From: Citrus sinensis
Lineage: Eukaryota > Streptophyta > Magnoliopsida > Sapindales > Rutaceae
NCBI RefSeq assembly: GCF_022201045.2
Contig: NC_068559.1
Coordinates: forward strand, 27,969,501 to 28,033,500
DNA: 64,000 nucleotides
Reading direction: 5' to 3'
How positions within the stretch are numbered: position 1 is the first letter of the stretch; every line of letters begins with the position of its first letter. Positions 1 through 12,543 of this stretch are shown here, in pieces. The notes under the pieces were generated by a model. That model was not told the origin of the DNA. It made no database searches and was given only the letters and a program-made list of their open reading frames with translations. A program made the translations under genes and the position numbers.

Positions 1-1269
1 ACGCTCCATAATTACAGCCACTCAAAATTTAATCAATCTCTCGCACACACTTTCCCGCATTATATTAAGTACGAGATTCCCTTATTAGTTACCAGGAGCT
101 AGCTATATCAAGTCTAAAAAGTGGAAATCCGAATACGATTTCAGTTGGTGAGTCACAGACGTCACCTCCGTGTCCTTATGAAGGTGGATAATCATATGGC
201 AGCTAGCTCTTGCCAAAGAAACTTTTTAATTCCATGGGTTGCACTTGCAGTCTCCTTGATGTACACGAAACTTGAATCTTAATTGTTTTTCCATGTGAAA
301 GCAAATTAGCTTTAATGCGCTGCGTGGTAACTTTAGAGGGAAAATGGAAACCGTCCAAACAGTTTTAATATGTCATTGCCACGTTTTATTACAGGAAGAC
401 ACAAGTTGACTTGCACGCAACTGCATCACCAACTAGTTTGCAGTTTGTTCTCAAATTTGGCAATATAAATTAGTTTCATCAAAACATAATTTCAATAAAC
501 TATTGGGTTTGTTATTATCTAAAGTTTCTTAGTCATGTTCATGCTAGCTAGTTCCCTGCAAAAAGGACATTATTATTATTATGATTCTTTTTTTTCATGC
601 AACGATAAATGGATCGATGTTGGAAATTTTCCATTGGAAGAAGTAGTGAAAGAGAAAATAAACGTTATTAAAGTAGGAGACTCATTCCTGTTTTCTTCAT
701 AAAATAATGAACTAAAAGCGCCTACGGAACGAAATTGCTTCAGGTAAAAGGCATTTTTAAAACTTAAAATCACTTTCAGATGAGGTCTGATTGGGTACTC
801 AAACATCCAACAACTCTTTTAATTGCTTCTACGATTCAAAAGCTACGTTGAAATTGAAGTTCACAATGCAATACATTTATATTAACGTACAAAGCACAAC
901 TAACAAATACTTAATATTTTTTTTTTCCAAAGAAATTCTCAACTTCTTCCTAACAAAAGCTGACTATGATCAAAATGATTTTCATGCATAAACCAGCTGG
1001 TGATTCATCAATTAATATAGTTAGACATTTAAAAATAATAATAATAATAAGGGAAAAGAAATACAAAAAGGCAAGCAAAGCCTTAATGACAATGAGAGAA
1101 GACCGTTATATAGGTGGACAAGCATAATGTCCTGGATATTCTGTCCATAAGCTTCCTGTTTTTCGCCTATAAGTTCATATACCCATCAATTGCAAACTTT
1201 GCAATCTTCATTGTTGTAAAGTTGTGGCGAAAAGGAAAGAGCGTGATTAACTTCGCTTGCTGGCTAAAG
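1..1269. other. 5' flank of the RNase gene
   Basis: I see no convincing gene in this AT-rich stretch. The short open frames have no recognisable domain. A TATATA-like sequence lies near 1106-1112, about 160 bases before the RNase start codon, and is the only plausible core-promoter signal. Confidence 0.4.
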
Positions 1270-2455
1270 ATGAAACTCCAGTTTTCAATCTTTACCAAGC
1301 TTTTGATCATACAATATCTTTCAATTCTTTGTGTTTCACAGGATTTCGATTTTTTCTACTTTGTTCAGCAGGTAATTAAATTAAGGATATCAGATTATCA
1401 GCTTTCTCTACAATTTATATTGCTCTTATAATAAATGTTTTTAATTATTTTTGTATGTATGTATATATATATATATATATATATATGCATGTAGTGGCCA
1501 GGATCGTACTGTGATACAAAGCAAAGTTGTTGCTACCCAAAATCAGGGAAGCCGGCAGCTGATTTTGGCATTCACGGGCTTTGGCCTGAATACAAAGACG
1601 GCTCCTATCCATCGAACTGTGACCCTGATAGTGTTTTTGAAAAGTCTCAGGTACCCTTTTTGTTTTTGTTTTGTTTTTTTCCCATAATATATATATCCAT
1701 GGCTCGTGCGGAACACGAATAATTAACTTTGGTTCAATTGGGACTATAATGAAGTAATAAAACACTTAGAAAATCCCAAGTATGAAAAATATAAATTTTA
1801 GCAAACGAGCTAAAGTTAATTTTCTAGAATTTGCTTTTGCATATGTGTATAGATCTCAGATCTGATCAGCGATCTGAGACAGAACTGGCCAACGCTGTCT
1901 TGCCCTAGCAACGACGGTACCAAGTTCTGGACACACGAATGGGTGAAACATGGTACGTGTGCAGAGTCTGAACTTGACCAACGTGAATACTTCGAAGCAG
2001 CTCTTAAATTGAAAGAGAAAGCAAACCTCCTCCAAGCTCTCAAGAATGCAGGTTCGTAGATTATATTTAATATTAATAATCGATCACACATTGTGTTCAA
2101 CATAATATAAATATAAATACTACTTTCAAAGAAATTAAGCAAGCTAGTTAGCATGGAACTAATTAATTGAGTGTTTCTAATTTACTTCCTATATATTAAT
2201 TTGTGCTGTGGGAAACACCACCTAATTTCAGGAATCAAACCAGACGATGGGTTTTATGAGTTGGAGAGCATAATAGCTGCCATAAAGGAGGCAACTGGGT
2301 TTACTCCAGGGATTGAATGCAATGTGGATCCAGAACACAACAGCCAGCTTTACCAAATTTACATGTGTGTCGATACTTCTGCCTCTGAATTTATCCAATG
2401 CCCTAAGCAGCCAAGGAAGAAATGTGCTTCCACTGTCCAGTTTCCTAGGTTTTAG
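1270..2455 (+). CDS. S-like ribonuclease, RNase T2 family, secreted
   Basis: Four exons join in frame: 1270-1371, 1495-1650, 1853-2051 and 2232-2455, giving 226 residues, the usual length for plant S-like RNases. All introns are GT-AG. Residues 1-24 form a hydrophobic secretory signal. The first catalytic motif FGIHGLWPEY spans about residues 58-67 with His61. The second, EWVKHGTC, spans 115-122 with Glu115, Lys118 and His119. The CC pair and the C-terminal cysteines match the family's disulfides. Enzymes of this family cut single-stranded RNA through a 2',3'-cyclic phosphate in the wall, ER or vacuole, and are often induced by phosphate starvation, senescence or wounding. The ATG at 1270 is chosen because it gives a clean signal peptide. 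Nothing suggests an S-locus RNase: no F-box gene is nearby and the sequence looks S-like. The gene appears intact. Confidence 0.93.
1462..1487. repeat. (AT)n microsatellite in RNase intron 1
   Basis: An uninterrupted TA dinucleotide run lies shortly upstream of the acceptor of intron 1 of the RNase gene. It is likely length-polymorphic. Confidence 0.9.
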
Positions 2456-3355
2456 AAATGACATATGCATATTCGAAGAATTACATCTCTCCGTCAGTTT
2501 TTTTTTTGTCGTTCTTAACTTCTTATGTATGTGTGATTGATTGATTCACGTTGTATTAACAACAAAGTTTCATCAATTAATTGTTAAAGTTTACTTCTAC
2601 AGAACAATTTTTCATCAGTACAATTATCTATATTAAATAACTCAAAAAAAGAAAAAGGGATGAGATATTGTATCAATTGTAAAATTCTACTTACCAATTA
2701 AATTGTATACACAGTTGAGATTCTCAATTTTTGGCATCAAGGCTGAACTTTATGTATACTATGGGAAACATATAATGATGATAGGAAAATGGCCGAAACC
2801 CCTTTTCAACTGCTTATGAAAACAAGAGGGAGGTTTGGATAATTTTTCCTGGCTCTACTGTTTTGTTAAGTGAGGCTGGTTCATTAAACACAACGCGAGG
2901 GGTTAATGCATTTGCAGCACTCATGAAAAACATGCTCAATAGCTAAATAAATATGATAATGTGGTTGCGACATGATTAGTGTTGATACTTGTCTTTAACA
3001 TTATCATTATTAAACATTTATTTTTAATTTAATTCTGTCTACGGTTTATTTTAATTTCCCTCATGTATAATTTATTATTATTATTTTTTCTCTCGTTTTC
3101 AAATTCTTTTTTCCAATGTCTATCCAAAAATTCTTTTTTTAAATCCACGTTACACGTAAAGGGTTTTGTTAGGGAAGTCCAATTCTTTTATATGAAAAAG
3201 ATGTGTCAATCTATCTACAAAATCGAAAATCGTCCCACACTCTTGGATGGGTATTATATTGAAAGTTTAGAAAGCCCAACATGTAAGTTTTTGGAGTTGA
3301 GCTTCGAACACCCTACAAAACCTCTTATTAAACCCCATTCTTTTTATTTTTTACC

Positions 3356-3478
3356 CTCTTAACCCACATAATTTATTTCTATTATTTTATATTTTCATTC
3401 AACCAATGACTTAATACTACATTAATTTATACAAGATAAGTTTGTACAAGAGTTTATAACTGCATCATCACTCATATA
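3356..3478 (-). mobile_element. Truncated MITE, same family as 52214-52431
   Basis: This stretch matches, as reverse complement, the left half of the palindromic element at 52214-52431. Shared blocks include CATTCAACCAATGA and TTTGTACAAGAGTTT, and both end in a TCATCACTCATATA-like terminus. Only one arm is present, so it is a fragment or a diverged copy. Confidence 0.6.
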
Positions 3479-3990
3479 CAAATAATAAATTATGAAATTG
3501 ATTGCATAATTAAATTTTAAATTTAACTTGCTGTTACAATCTCTGTAACTCGTACTTTTATTCAAGGTAGTTATATTTTAAGCATTAATTTCTCATTCAG
3601 TGCAGCATTATTTTAAGTATATAAATATATCATTTTAAAATACTCATAAAGGATATCTTGAATCATCCTTAACATGCCATTTTCACTAAGCAAGTCCCGC
3701 TCAAAATTATGTTTTCAAATAACTAGTCACTATGCTTTCCAACAAAATATTATCATGCTTTGCTTTTCAATGACCATTCATGTTACTTTGTTCTTTTTCC
3801 GCTTAACTTTTCCGATTTTATTGTGTGATGGGCAATCTTGTTCCTTCAAGTCTCACATTCTTGGTCTCTCGTGATTGATCTGTGTTGAGTCTATTTCCCC
3901 TTTTGCTTTTTTTTTTAATTACTTTTTAATACAATATTAAATGTTAAGGTACCGATATAACACAGGTGACGAGCCAAAGTGACTTCTATG

Positions 3991-4419
3991 TAGGGTTGGC
4001 AAAACCCCGGGCTGGGTTTGGGTATCGCAATGCCCGGATCCGGTCCAGATGTAATTTTTAGATGCCCAAGTCAGGTTTTAATCCAGGTGCCTGGAATTTA
4101 TATTTTTTAATATTATATGTGTATATAATTTTTATTTTTTTTATAATTTTATAAATTTTAAATTTATTTCAACAAAATTTTAAATGAAAATATAAACTTT
4201 AAGTGCTTAAAATTTTATATGTGCAATAAATGAGTTAAATAAATATAAATATTTAAAATAATATATATTTTATAATATTTTTTTAATAAAATTCGGGTTC
4301 AGATTTATCAAGTGATGCACAAGACTAACCTGACTTCATATGTGAATCAGATAATACTCAACCCATAATACCCGGGTGCGGTTCGGGTCTGGACCAAGCG
4401 GATATTTTTAACATCACTA
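3991..4419. mobile_element. hAT-type MITE with 8-bp target duplication
   Basis: The 429-bp element begins TAGGGTTGGCAAAA and ends TTTTAACATCACTA. The termini are imperfect inverted repeats matching at 10 of 14 positions. The direct repeat CTTCTATG flanks it at 3983-3990 and 4420-4427. An 8-bp duplication and TAGGG-like ends are typical of the hAT superfamily. Internally it is AT-rich with GGGT/CCGG-rich arms and no coding capacity. Confidence 0.85.
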
Positions 4420-5418
4420 CTTCTATGTCTGCAATAAACGTTCTATACCTATAATATTTTTTTATAATACCGCCACTTTTAGGAGGATGGAAAGTTCCGG
4501 CCAGATATGGTCGCACATCTCTTTTTCTTAACCATGAAGTAGGAGATTTGAATAATTACTTGTACAAAACAGTCTGTTTAATTTTGACAAACGCAAACTT
4601 CTCTTGTAATCGAGTTTAGCGTCCCCTTGACGTCTCAGTTACTTTAATAGTGGATATGAACACACAAATTCAATATTTGAGTGCATTAGAGAGGGAATAA
4701 ACGTCCGAATTTATGGACAAGATTATTACCAGGCAATGGCGCGTACTTTTTGTTGTTTTTATTTTTCTTGTTTTTAGTGGGCCCCCTTTTTCTTTTTGTC
4801 ATTTTCTTGACCGTTTCGCGCATTCACCGATCACCGGCCTTCGCCTGCTGCTAAACGCGTCGAGCGAGCGCAAAAATAAGAAAAGTAACATCAAAGACAG
4901 AAGAGACCCTTCCGTGACGAAGCTGTAACTTTATCTCTCGTCACACTCCAATAATCACTGTTGATTTTCAATAGACGATCACGTGTCGTGGGTCCATGGG
5001 AGTCTGTGACCAATGACCATCAACTGGTCCCTGTGATGCTAAATAAAGCCTAGTGAAAAGAAGAGAAAAGAGAGAAGGAATAAGGTTCTCCATTGTCTTT
5101 CACTTAACCCATCACAGTTAGCCACGTCACATATTTTAACGAGATCGTATACATGGCGCAATTCCATTGGCCATTTTAATTCATACGGCAATGCTAGTCC
5201 CTACTAAAGACGACAGTCATTTGAACAGTAATGAAGACTGGGCTCGATAGACTTTGGGTAGTTTTTTGAAGTCAATAATGACACAATTTCTTTTAAAATT
5301 ATTATAATAATAATAACAGTAATAAATGAAAAAGACCGAGACATTTTTTTTTTGAAGTTTTAAGTTTTTATAATTTCCCCGGTGCAAGCGTGCTTAGACT
5401 GCACGTCATAACGACAGA

Positions 5419-5493
5419 AATATAAAACACAAAATTTTCTCTCCGTTTTTCTGGCAGTTTCTCGGAAAATTTTCTGAATAGAAAAACGACAAG
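5419..5493 (+). promoter_or_regulatory. Candidate TATA box and non-coding first exon of the galactosyltransferase
   Basis: TATAAAA lies at 5421-5427. About 65 bases downstream ACAAG|GTAAAC makes a good splice donor at 5494, and CGACAG|AATG at 6901-6914 makes an acceptor just before the start codon. I infer a short untranslated leader exon (about 5450-5493) and a 1.4-kb leader intron. This is not proven by the sequence. Confidence 0.4.
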
Positions 5494-6910
5494 GTAAACT
5501 TTACTCTTCAACTTCATTTCAAACAGTTAGTTCTGCTTGTTAAGTTGTTTTTAAGTATAATTTTAAAAGTTAGAGCTGATTTCACATCTTGTTCATTGCC
5601 ATTGTTTGATTAACTTCGGTTTCGGTGCAATGCGTTTGGATCTGTTTGTCTCTCGAGAAAATTGAACTCAGCCTCGCTACTCCAGTTCTCAAAAACTCTG
5701 CTCCAACTGAACTTATTAGTTGTAATAAAAAAAAAAATTCAATATATATAACTCTTCTACAGTTTTTTCAGTATAAACAAAAGAGGAAACTGCGCTATGC
5801 AGGCTGAAATGAACTCGATAAGTTTGAGTAATGAAACGAAATGGATCCATTCGATTGAAACTGCAATTAGTTCAATTGTTCTCCAGTTGAGACCTAAAGT
5901 TTCTTGCATCTTGATCGTATTGTGATGCTGTTTGAATTTGTGTCTGTTGTTTTCTAAAATATGTGATATTAGCCATTGATATGTTTTGGTCCCTACCTCA
6001 GTTGATTCGGCGATCTACCATTTTATCTTGTAAAGTAAACAGTTTATGATGCCTATCGCTTGGTGGGCTTCTTAGTTGATGAAGTCATTGGAAAATTTTA
6101 TGTGGCTTAGTCATATTGCTCTTTAGTCAACAAAAAACATCTTATGGCTATTGAATGGTCAGCTGTTGACCTGTGACTTGCTCATTTATTTGAGTTCTGA
6201 GGTAGGTGATATCCCATTTTTTCATGTGTGAGTTCCTTATGCTTGTTTCTATAAGATTATAGTGAAACTAGTGCTCGAATACCGGGAATTTTGGTATTTT
6301 TCCTAGAGGTATAGGATGATTCCTGTTTTGATTAGCTTCTTAATGCTCAATTATGAACTTGTTTCAAAATCAATGGAGAGGCAAGGAACATGATTTCTTT
6401 TCTATTTTTTTTGGCCAGTTTCATGTTGTGTGCATTTCATTCATTCTGCCTTTCTGTTAAATCTTTTACCCAGTCATACCTGAATATGTAACTTAGCCAT
6501 AGAATTCTCTTTTGGAAACTTTGACTCTCATTTGTGGACTAATTGCTTTTGGAATTTCTTCCAGCATGAGCTGTATGACAGTCTTTTCCCAGATGCTCCA
6601 TCAAAAACAGCAGTAAAGTTGTCATTGATGTAGTTGAAGCTTTCTTTTTTCAAGCCAACCGATATATTTTTGCGCTTCCAAGAAGTGTGAGCTGATCCTT
6701 CTGCTTTTTGCATTATATGCTTGAATTATATTGCTGAAGGGTGTTAACTGTCTGCGGATTACAACCACAGCTTTGTGGATTTGCTCATAGAATTCCCGTT
6801 ATTTAATTCATTCAAGTGTTGTTCACTAGTCAACCACATATTTGCTATTTTATGCTCTATCTCTATGGAAAGGAGGCTAAATAATTTTGATGCAATCGTT
6901 TAAGCGACAG
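5494..6910 (+). other. Putative 5'-UTR intron of the galactosyltransferase
   Basis: The stretch is T-rich and intron-like with no coding signal. The small open frames inside it have no domain. The alternative is plain intergenic DNA with the start of transcription close to 6900. Confidence 0.35.
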
Positions 6911-6911
6911 A

Positions 6912-9900
6912 ATGAAGAAATGGTACGGCGGTGTTTTAATTGCTTCCCTGTTTATGTTGTTGCTCCTGAGATACGGTTTCATGAAAAATCCTATTGGGGA
7001 AAGTTATTTGACTAGTCTTATCTCCTCCAATGGAAGTAATCCTCTGGAATGGACACATACTGCAGCTGCCCCTGGAGTTCAAGATCCTGAGAATTCTTCT
7101 CAAGTAATTTCAATTGATGCCATAACCTTTGGCCTCTTTGCTCAGAGGAATATATCCAAGGAAGAGCAGCAATCTTTGCTGACCTGGAATCTCTTGAAAC
7201 AGTTAATTAATCATTCTCAGGTTTTATCAAATGGAGTAGAGGCTATTAAGGAAGCTGGAAGTGCATGGAATAACCTTATGGCGTCAGTTGAAGAGGAAAA
7301 ACTTGGTTATACTAATAGAAGTTCAGTCAGGAAAGCAAAAGAGAAACAATGTCCTCATTTTCTAAATAAAATGAATACCACAGATCTTGACAGGAGCAGT
7401 TTTAAGTTGCAGGTTCCTTGCGGACTAACTCAGGGTTCTTCTATTACAATCATTGGCATTCCAAATGGTCTTCTTGGTAATTTTCGGATTGACTTAACAG
7501 GAGAACCACTTCCAGGGGAGCCTGATCCACCCATTGTCTTACATTACAATGTTAGGCTACTCGGCGATAAGATAACTGAGAATCCTGTGATTGTCCAAAA
7601 CACCTGGACTTTAGCTCATGACTGGGGTGAGGAGGAGCGTTGTCCGTCTCCTTCTCCTGAGAAGATTATAAAAGGTAAAAATTCCTATTGCATTTTTAAG
7701 TTATTGAGTGTAGGAAAGGTAAAAGTTGTTCACACACTGCTTATGCATGCTGCATTCATCCCATTAGAAACAACTGGAACTTTCAAAATACCCATTTTAA
7801 ACTCTACACTAGACATAGGGGCCTTTAATATTCAAACATATATAGGCTGTAGTAATTATGGTGGTCGTATAAACTTCAGTCAGATAAGTTAATTGGTTTT
7901 ATGTAAATGAGATGCAATATTTTGCTGCAAAGTTAATGAATTACTAGATGCCAGGTTCAATTCGACTTCTGTTTCAATGTTACCATTATGATATTTAGCA
8001 ACTGAAATCATGTTGTAAGTGCATATTTCTTCGTTCAATCTGTTTACCTTCACAAGGTTGGTCTTCACTTATTACTATGTGCTGTGTTATATTCTAACTT
8101 AACTCATCTATTTTCTTATTGTAGTGGACGAGCTAGATCAGTGCAACAAGTTAGTTGGCAATGATGATAAGCGGCTTCCTACTGTTAGCACGCGCTTGAA
8201 TAACTCTAGGACATCTAAAACCAAAAGATTTTTTCCCTTCAAGCAAGGTCATCTTTTTGTTGCCACAATTAGAGTAGGATCAGAAGGAATCCAAACAACA
8301 GTTGATGGGAAGCACATAACATCCTTCGCTTATCGCGAAGTAATTTCTTTCATCTCTCCTGCAATTTGTTGAATTCTGTTAAATAAACTATAATTGCAAT
8401 GAACTTATTTGCTTTTTGCTGGTCATATGTTCAGACTTTGGAGCCATGGCTGGTTAATGAAGTTAGGATTTCTGGAGACCTGAAATTAATTTCCGTCTTG
8501 GCCAGTGGTTTACCCACGTCCGAGGATTCAGAGCATACAACTGATTTAGAAGCACTAAGATCTTATCCTCTATCTCTTCATAAACCAGTGGATTTGTTCA
8601 TTGGTGTTTTCTCAACAGCAAATAATTTTAAGCGAAGAATGGCAGTTAGAAGGACATGGATGCAGTACACTGAAGTGCGGTCAGGAACAGTTGCAGTTCG
8701 CTTTTTTGTTGGTTTGGTGAGCTTCACTGAACCGTATCTTTTGCTCCTCTGGTACACAATTATCATGTGGGATAGATCAGTGGTAGATTGAAAACACAGA
8801 ATTCGTAAACCATCATTTAATGGGTTGATCTTTTTCTTCCGTCCATTTGTATTAAAGTAGTTTTTGTTTTATGTAAGGTTCTAGCACAAATAAGGTTCTT
8901 TTACAGGTCTGAGTTGTGCAGTGAAAAGTTGTAGTTATGTAGTCCATTGCTGAAGTACTTATCCATTGTGTGGCATATTGCAGCATAAAAACCAGATAGT
9001 CAATGGGGAACTCTGGAATGAGGCACGAACGTATGGAGACATACAGCTGATGCCTTTTGTTGACTACTACAATCTCATCACCTGGAAAACTTTAGCGATC
9101 TGCATCTTTGGGGTAAAGCCTTGTCTCTTGACTCTCTTCTTATAACAGGAGAATAATTCCTTTACCTCATTAACCTCATCTCCATGACAGACGGATGTTG
9201 TTTCAGCAAAATTTGTCATGAAGACAGATGACGATGCATTTGTTCGTGTGGATGAAGTGCTGACTTCTTTAAAGAGGATTAATGTGCATTCTGGGTTGCT
9301 TTATGGACTCATTAACTCTGAGTCTCGACCACATCGGAATCCTGAAAGCAAGTGGTACATTAGCCTTGAGGTAATTGAATTCAGCATTGTTGTTGGATTA
9401 TCTGCAAAAATTTGTCTCATTCAAGAATAAGATATTTGCATGCTCCAATTAATTTTCCACAAGTATTTCCTTAAGACATGTTTTATTTTCCGCTTCTCAT
9501 ATGTGTGCCTCTTCTCCTTATCTGCTCTTATGAAGGAATGGCCTGAAGAAACTTACCCCCCTTGGGCGCATGGTCCTGGTTATGTTGTGTCCCATGACAT
9601 AGGAAAGGCAGTGTACAAAAGATACAAGGAAGGCCGATTAAAGGTGGGATAATTAATTATACCGTGTCTCTCCCCGTTCTTAAGCTAAAACATTTTGGTA
9701 GGCGTTGCACCCCTGCTGTTTTTGTTATGTGTATTTAACTTCATGAACAAATTAATGCACATGGCAGATGTTTAAGCTAGAAGATGTGGCAATGGGCATT
9801 TGGATCGCAGACATGAAGAAAGAAGGCTTACAAGTTCGGTATGAGAAAGATGAGAGGGTCCACAATGACGGTTGTAGGGATGGTTACGTTGTTGCCCATT

Positions 9901-9977
9901 ACCAAAGTCCTAGGGAGATGCTTTGTCTTTGGCAGAAACTCAAAGAAGGAAATGCTGCTAGATGCTGTGGTGACTGA
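6912..9977 (+). CDS. Hydroxyproline O-galactosyltransferase with galectin domain (GT31), GALT3-like
   Basis: Seven exons (6912-7674, 8125-8339, 8435-8716, 8984-9112, 9191-9370, 9536-9643, 9768-9977) give 628 residues. The N-terminus is a type II Golgi anchor: a short basic head, then a membrane segment at about 7-21. A galectin-like lectin domain follows from about 165 to 385 (start PCGLTQGSS, core around HYNVRLLGD). The GT31 beta-1,3-galactosyltransferase domain begins near 395, with RRMAVRRTW. The metal/UDP-sugar DxD motif is DDD at 476-478, and EDVAMGIW is in the last exon. Known GALT2-6 enzymes add the first galactose to hydroxyproline of arabinogalactan proteins in the Golgi. The MKKWYGG start suggests the GALT3 branch, a recollection rather than a search. 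All splice junctions keep frame and no lesion is seen. Confidence 0.92.
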
Positions 9978-10640
9978 TAAGTATAGTTATATTCATCACC
10001 AAGCTTAACATGGCTATATGCAACTTAAAATATACCTGGAATTTGGTTTTTGGTAGAGGTTGATTGAGAGCAGAACTTGAGAACTCAGAGGCAAGGCAAG
10101 AGTTAATATATCTTTTTGTTAGGTATGGAGGGTACTGAGAATTGTCGGCAAATTATGGTATTCTTGTAGAAATAGTTATGGTATTCTTGTAGGAATAGGG
10201 TAGGCATATTTTTTACTAGTGCATATTAAAAGGGATGTTAATGAAGTAGGGAGAAGAGAGAGAGGGAGATAGAGTGAGAGAGAGAGAGAGAGATACAGAG
10301 ATCCACTGTACAGATAGCACCCAGTATTGGGATGCTGGAAGCCTAGAAGTTTTTCACTTGCTATAATATTTACTACCAATTCTTTGACCTAAATCATTTG
10401 TAACCGGCAGCACTGAAGTCATTATATGTTTCTATTGATCCCAAAAGGTCAATTGACTGTATAGCAACAGGATCGTCGAGCTTTCATGGTATACGAAGTC
10501 CGTGTCAGACAAAGTTCGGTAATTGGAATCTTATAAAACACGATGGATAATTGATAGATCATGGCGTCTGGATGTACTTAGTTTAATAAGAGAACAATGG
10601 AAATAACAGAATAAACAAATGTTACTCTCATAAAACAAAA
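9978..10640. other. 3' flank of the galactosyltransferase
   Basis: Likely 3' UTR and spacer. It contains a GA-rich microsatellite at about 10251-10301. No gene is seen. Confidence 0.5.
10251..10301. repeat. GA-rich microsatellite
   Basis: An imperfect (GA)n run with interruptions, in the 3' flank of the galactosyltransferase. Confidence 0.85.
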
Positions 10641-11196
10641 TCAAGTAGCCGTGCGTCCTATGCCGTATCTTGTGTTGGGAAAGACCAAAAAAGGCCGCTG
10701 CAATTTATGCCGACCATGAGAGGAAAACTCTCCATCACTTGATCCATGTACTTAACATGATCGGGGAAAAGACAAGCCGTTACATGAAAATCGGTTAGTC
10801 CAACCTTATACTTGTTGTCATCTTTTGGAACTTCCAAGCCAGGACAAGGCTCAAACATATCAAACCGTCAGGACCTTTAAAACTATCAGTGAAGTGAAAG
10901 AAGAAGCAAGAGAGAGAGCATAAGCCAAGTAGGGAATGAATGATCTGAGTGCTAACGGGAGAGAAATATCCGTTGTTTGATACAGATGGGAGTAGCATTT
11001 CAAACGTTAAAAGGGTGCCTGTAGGAAGAAAGTTTACGAGCATTGATGTCTTCGAGAAAGTCTCTTGCATTCCCTTGGCCACCGCTCGTCTTTTCCGGCG
11101 GGGTTCTTGTCGGGATGGGGAAGAAGGGTTTGGAGTTGGGTCATTTTGTGGGTTTGCGGTGTAGATTTTGATCCCAATATCCTCATTGCTTTCCAT
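10641..11196 (-). pseudogene. DMP8/9-like DUF679 membrane protein, broken
   Basis: Reading leftward from an ATG at 11196, about 100 residues match the DUF679 membrane protein family. They include the acidic head, a basic KRR stretch, SKTSMLVNFLPTGTLL and the first membrane segments ending FFFHFTDSFKGPDG. The reading then breaks. Compared with the family, the YYGF-containing segment after GPDG is missing and the frame shifts. A second frame carries FEP, CPGLEVPKDD and VGLTDF, then jumps directly to CLFP and so lacks the membrane helix expected between them. DQVMESFPLMVGI follows. A last frame change occurs in the T-run near 10688, after which LVFPNTRYGIG ends at a stop at 10641-10643. The N-terminal layout resembles the sperm-expressed DMP8/DMP9 type. 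At least three lesions make a functional product very unlikely. Confidence 0.82.
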
Positions 11197-11623
11197 TCCG
11201 TTAAAGAGTAGTTATATTCCGCACAAAGTGATGATTTTATTCCTTTAGGACTGGCAGGAGGTGATAACTGACAGGGATTTCCAACGGTAACTAACTACCT
11301 CTCTCTCTCTCAACCATTGTAATCGGCACCTGTACGAAATGTGGACGAAAAAATGGAGAGATAATGCACGAAGTCACGAAAAGGGGTTACTGCATTATTA
11401 CAATTTTTGGATATTGTCTTAAGAAATTTCTGAACCAACCAGGAACGCAGATACTGACAACCATCATAAAAGTTCTCTGTTTTCACAGTTGAGTTAAAAA
11501 GTGAAGGGCAACGCTTTTTACAGATATATTCACGTGCCACAGTGGGTAAATTAGAGGGCGAAAGATGTAAGCCTAAATTTCGCATGACAGAGAGAAACCG
11601 TAAGAAAAAGAAGAAAAGACAAC
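11197..11623. other. Spacer between DMP pseudogene and uL18 gene
   Basis: Probably the 3' UTR of the uL18 gene followed by spacer. A short CT run lies near 11299-11311. No gene is seen. Confidence 0.4.
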
Positions 11624-12543
11624 CTATCTTTGTTGCAAGAAGCCATGACGGGATATTGGAATCTCAAAGGCTTGCATTCTCTCACCACGACGAGAGCCAT
11701 TACGATCATAAGATGAAATTTCCGTGATGTTAAGTGCAATACAAGTCTTGATAAGCTCTTCACCAACACGCTCAGCAGCTTCCTGGAAAGTGGAAACATA
11801 TCAAGAACAGTCAGCACAGCTAGATTAGAAACAAGAAATCTAATGCTCGCTCAAGTCAGTGGAGTGCTTACAATTGTGGAACAAGGTGGATTTCCATTTC
11901 CGCGAATGGATTGCTGCAAAGTGCTTCCGTAAAATAAACACTTTTTGTTTTGGTCATCTACTAGCATAGCATATAACTGCTTATCCGAACAGAATACAGA
12001 AAGCCTTGGCTTCGTAGGTGTGCCGTTAAACTGGTTATGCCAATACAAAGCCATAACATTGATAAGATACATCAGCCGACCTTCTATAACTCGTATAAAA
12101 ATAAAGGTCCACTGTAGTCAACAGTGAACTAGCAAGGGCTTCATTGCATACACAGCTTAGCTACAACTACCAAGTGAAACAATACCTTCTTTTGAATCCT
12201 TCTGTTTCGGATTTTGGCGCTTTCCGTGCGGGCATTCGCTCGTGCTTCCACTACTAGTGGCTTCAAAAAGAAACCTACTCAACATAAAAAAACACAGTTG
12301 CAGTCCAACCAAATTAAATATATACATGCCGAGTCATAGTTCCATACCAACTGGGCCATTGACTCGACTCACTGCATTCTTATAATAATGACTAAATACT
12401 ATAAAAAAAAAAAAAAAAATTGCGTTGGCTGGCTTACTCCTTCTCTGGGTCTGACTGGGTAACAAGTTGAAGGGCTTTGCCTTGGTCCCAAAGAAATCGC
12501 AAGCATTGAATTGTAGTGCAGCAGCAGCTTTAGTGAGACTCAT
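11624..12543 (-). CDS. Ribosomal protein uL18 (L18p) family, probably organellar
   Basis: Four exons on the minus strand (12438-12543, 12186-12274, 11872-12030, 11624-11782) join in frame to 170 residues. The first 35 or so residues are rich in Ala, Lys, Ser and Thr and poor in acid, compatible with a transit peptide. A basic segment (RIRNRRIQKK-like) precedes GTPTKPRLSVFCSDKQLYA, the hallmark start of the bacterial-type L18 fold. EAAERVGEEL and the C-terminal SRHGF follow. uL18 binds 5S rRNA in the large subunit. The protein is diverged from canonical chloroplast L18, since its DRNGSRRGERM stretch replaces the usual DRGGYPYHGR. It may therefore be an L18-like paralogue. A poly-A/T tract sits in intron 1. 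The start at 12543 is the first ATG in frame. No defect is seen. Confidence 0.85.

Larger units (their letters stand above)
2456..5418. other. Intergenic region with two MITE insertions
   Basis: This is non-coding AT-rich DNA between the RNase and the galactosyltransferase. It holds a half copy of a palindromic MITE (3356-3478) and a complete hAT-like MITE (3991-4419), both listed separately. The open frames at 3063-3362, 3674-3874 and 4713-4928 show no domain and are judged fortuitous. Confidence 0.6.

Noticed and set aside
1270-2455. S-locus (self-incompatibility) RNase
   Set aside because: The motifs fit the S-like RNase class, and no F-box gene or other S-locus feature is near.
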